Source: Croceicoccus sp. Ery15 (GTDB taxonomy: Bacteria > Pseudomonadota > Alphaproteobacteria > Sphingomonadales > Sphingomonadaceae). Taken from it: a stretch of 64,000 bases of DNA. Below the pieces are notes generated by a model, which saw only the letters and a list, made by a program, of their open reading frames with translations, did not search any database and was not told the DNA's origin. Position 1 is the stretch's first letter. The number at the start of each line of letters is the position of its first letter. Where the stretch lies: positions 1,593,501 through 1,657,500 of the forward strand of contig NZ_CP087588.1 of the NCBI RefSeq assembly GCF_020985305.1, given 5' to 3'. A program made the position numbers and the translations under genes. Shown piece by piece: positions 61,221-64,000 of this stretch.

Positions 61221-61469
61221 CTATTCAATGGCTTCGAGCTCTTCCTCCGACTTCGAGAAGTCATCTGGGACATCTCGAACAGGACGGTGGCTCTTGATCC
61301 ATTCGATGAACCGGTTCCGATCGATGTAGATACGGGACCCGATACGAATGAGACAGGCCTCGAAACCATTGCTCTTGCCGTTGTAAATCCACCAGCGGAC
61401 AGTCTTTTCGCCAAAGGCTGGAAAGGCCGATACCAGCTGGTCAATTGTCAGGATGTTCTCTCCATCCAT
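61221..61469 (-). CDS. small helix-turn-helix protein, Xis/AlpA-like (right copy)
   Basis: The 82-aa protein shares the segment TVRWWIYNGKSNGF and IGSRIYIDRNRFIEWI with the gene at 26451-26687, so the two are paralogues. It has an acidic C-terminal tail (FSKSEEELEAIE). Each lies near one end of the island and both point inward. One may be the excisionase and the other a regulator. Confidence 0.7.
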   Translation of the reverse strand: MDGENILTIDQLVSAFPAFGEKTVRWWIYNGKSNGFEACLIRIGSRIYIDRNRFIEWIKSHRPVRDVPDDFSKSEEELEAIE

Positions 61470-61861
61470 GAGCAGACCCTTTCATTTGACATAATGGTCT
61501 TAATCTTATGGAGGTCGGCAGAAATCCGCCAAAGTTTGGCCTGACCCTGTAAGTTCTTACAGTGGAACGGACGAGCTCGCTGTGGATGGCGGCATCTGTC
61601 GATTGCTGCGAATGCCTGTGCAATCCCGTGAGCACTGCGTTGTTCGATGTCAGCGAGTCTGAAGATAAGCAATCTGCGCGTCTGCAAGTTTTTGGTGCTG
61701 TGCGGCTGCAAGTAGTTTCTGCGCGAATGCCCCTCGGTACAATCCGTAGGATCGCCTCGAATGACCGATGGATGAAGCAAATCGGGTAGATATGACCGCT
61801 CCATCGGTCACGTTGCCTCATACGCAGAAAGGGCCTGGCCGCGAGGCCAAGCCCTTGAAAA
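61470..61861. other. gene-free stretch near the right end
   Basis: I see no convincing gene. It should contain the promoter of the right Xis-like gene. At its right end lies a tRNA terminator hairpin (61829-61856). Confidence 0.5.
61829..61856 (-). terminator. terminator after the island-borne tRNA-fMet
   Basis: On the minus strand AAGGGCTTGGCC and GGCCAGGCCCTT form a stem with one mismatched pair and loop TCGC, followed by TCTGCG. It lies six bases after the tRNA 3' end. Confidence 0.65.
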
Positions 61862-61938
<77 letters not shown>

Positions 61939-62038
61939 TCATCAACAAAAATATGGGATGGTTTTGCAAAATTTTCAACCGTCTCAGCTCGTCCGCTGCG
62001 TGTTGAGATTTGCTGTCGGCAACTGTGCCAATTTTTCT

Positions 62039-62064
62039 CTTACTGTGCCAAAATTGTGCCAAAT
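62039..62064 (+). repeat. 26-bp arm-type repeat, right copy
   Basis: Exact copy of 25144-25169 in the same orientation, 45 bases from attR. Its place between the two tRNA genes indicates that the island end is at the tRNA at 62110, not at the one at 61862. Confidence 0.65.
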
Positions 62065-62073
62065 GCAAAAAAC

Positions 62074-62101
62074 AAGGGGCTAGCTAATCAGCTAACCCCT
62101 T
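62074..62101 (-). terminator. terminator after tRNA-fMet at 62110
   Basis: On the minus strand AAGGGG-T-TAGCT and AGCTA-G-CCCCTT form a stem followed by TGTTTTTTG. It ends transcription of the tRNA and is supplied by island DNA. Confidence 0.8.
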
Positions 62102-62108
62102 GATTTAT

Positions 62109-62186
<78 letters not shown>

Positions 62187-62218
62187 TCACCATTGCTGCT
62201 GGTTGCAGCGTAGAGACT

Positions 62219-62256
62219 AAAAAGCCGCCGCTCGGTTGTACAGGCAGCGGCTTTTT
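62219..62256. terminator. terminator between 5S rRNA and tRNA-fMet
   Basis: AAAAAGCCGC and GCGGCTTTTT form a symmetric hairpin with T-rich flanks on both strands. It could limit read-through from the rRNA operon into the tRNA. Confidence 0.75.
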
Positions 62257-62298
62257 GGTGTTTGTGAATGGGTTTTAGCTGATGACGTCGGCTGCAAT

Positions 62299-62414
62299 GC
62301 CTGGCGACGACCTACTCTTCCAATGCTTAGGCATTAGTACCATCGGCGCAGTCTGGTTTCACGGCCGAGTTCGAGATGGGATCGGGTGGGTCACAGACGC
62401 CATGGTCACCAAGC
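62299..62414 (-). rRNA. rrf: 5S ribosomal RNA
   Basis: On the minus strand the sequence runs from GCTTGGTGACCATGGCG to the paired 3' end CGTCGCCAGGC, about 116 nt. It contains the conserved loop words CCCGATCCCATCTCGAACTC. It follows the 23S gene by about 125 bases. Confidence 0.93.
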
Positions 62415-62540
62415 AATGAAGCCGGCGTATCAGCGGTTTTAAATCGATGCGCACCCTGGTGGGTGAAGATATATCTGGATGAGGATCGTCCTCATCAAGG
62501 ACATGCCAGGATCTGGCAGGACTGTCATTGATGATGTGGA

Positions 62541-64000
<1,460 letters not shown>

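Noticed and set aside
61441..61821. Minus-strand reading frames of 118-126 codons upstream of the right Xis-like gene
   Set aside because: Composition is not protein-like, two frames overlap each other, and no ribosome site is present.

Overview
The window is chromosomal DNA from an alphaproteobacterium, most likely a sphingomonad (Erythrobacteraceae/Sphingomonadaceae type). The reasons are the high GC content of the outer parts, protein families typical of that group (TamB, TonB-dependent receptors with PepSY partners, a NasS/NasT-controlled nitrate island) and the 23S-5S-tRNA-fMet gene order. Two kinds of DNA are joined here: a GC-rich core (1 to about 24985, and 62155 to 64000) and a less GC-rich accessory island of about 37.1 kb (about 25031 to 62154).

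Core, left: the C-terminal part of tamB (cut by the window edge), a small lipoprotein, a KefB/YbaL-type cation/proton antiporter, and a siderophore-uptake operon (TonB-dependent receptor, membrane protein, PepSY protein). Next comes a complete assimilatory nitrate island: nasT and nasS (ANTAR antiterminator and cytoplasmic nitrate sensor), nrtA, nrtB, a fused nrtCD, a porin, nasA, nirB, nirD, cobA (siroheme) and mobA (molybdenum cofactor). Two leaders, before nrtA and before nasA, share the same layout: an A/G-hexaloop hairpin inside an outer stem, a 15-nt linker, a second A/G-hexaloop hairpin, and an overlapping terminator. This is the expected RNA target of NasT.

Island: it sits in the 3' part of an initiator tRNA gene downstream of the rRNA operon. 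A 46-bp direct repeat (one mismatch) and a 26-bp arm-type repeat mark both ends. It encodes a tyrosine integrase, two related Xis/AlpA-like proteins (one per end), and an eight-gene type I restriction-modification operon with extra genes (half-length HsdS, RhuM, DUF2188, a SIR2-like DUF4917 protein, YgjP metallopeptidase). It also has a MOBP relaxase with MobC, two different VirD4-type coupling ATPases but no mating-pore genes, ArdC, DUF736 and DUF2958 proteins, a hipBA operon with a third HEPN-like gene, and an extra initiator tRNA. It looks like a mobilizable rather than self-transmissible element.

Three parts of the island look new to me. (1) A FimB-sized tyrosine recombinase lies next to a 158-bp segment bounded by perfect 22-bp inverted repeats. 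The segment holds a TATAAT promoter facing an operon of secreted proteins: two share a C-terminal domain, one is a signal-peptidase-like protein and one has Cys-rich repeats. This looks like a phase-variable surface system, and it is followed by an array of stem-loops that each end in ACCA. (2) A translationally coupled four-gene cassette (190-aa protein, QueC-like PP-loop enzyme, XRE-ImmA/IrrE peptidase, PIN protein) is probably a defence or toxin-type module. (3) A structured leader with compensatory base changes lies before three separate minus-strand genes, including ardC.

Core, right: tRNA-fMet, 5S rRNA and the 3' part of 23S rRNA, all on the minus strand.
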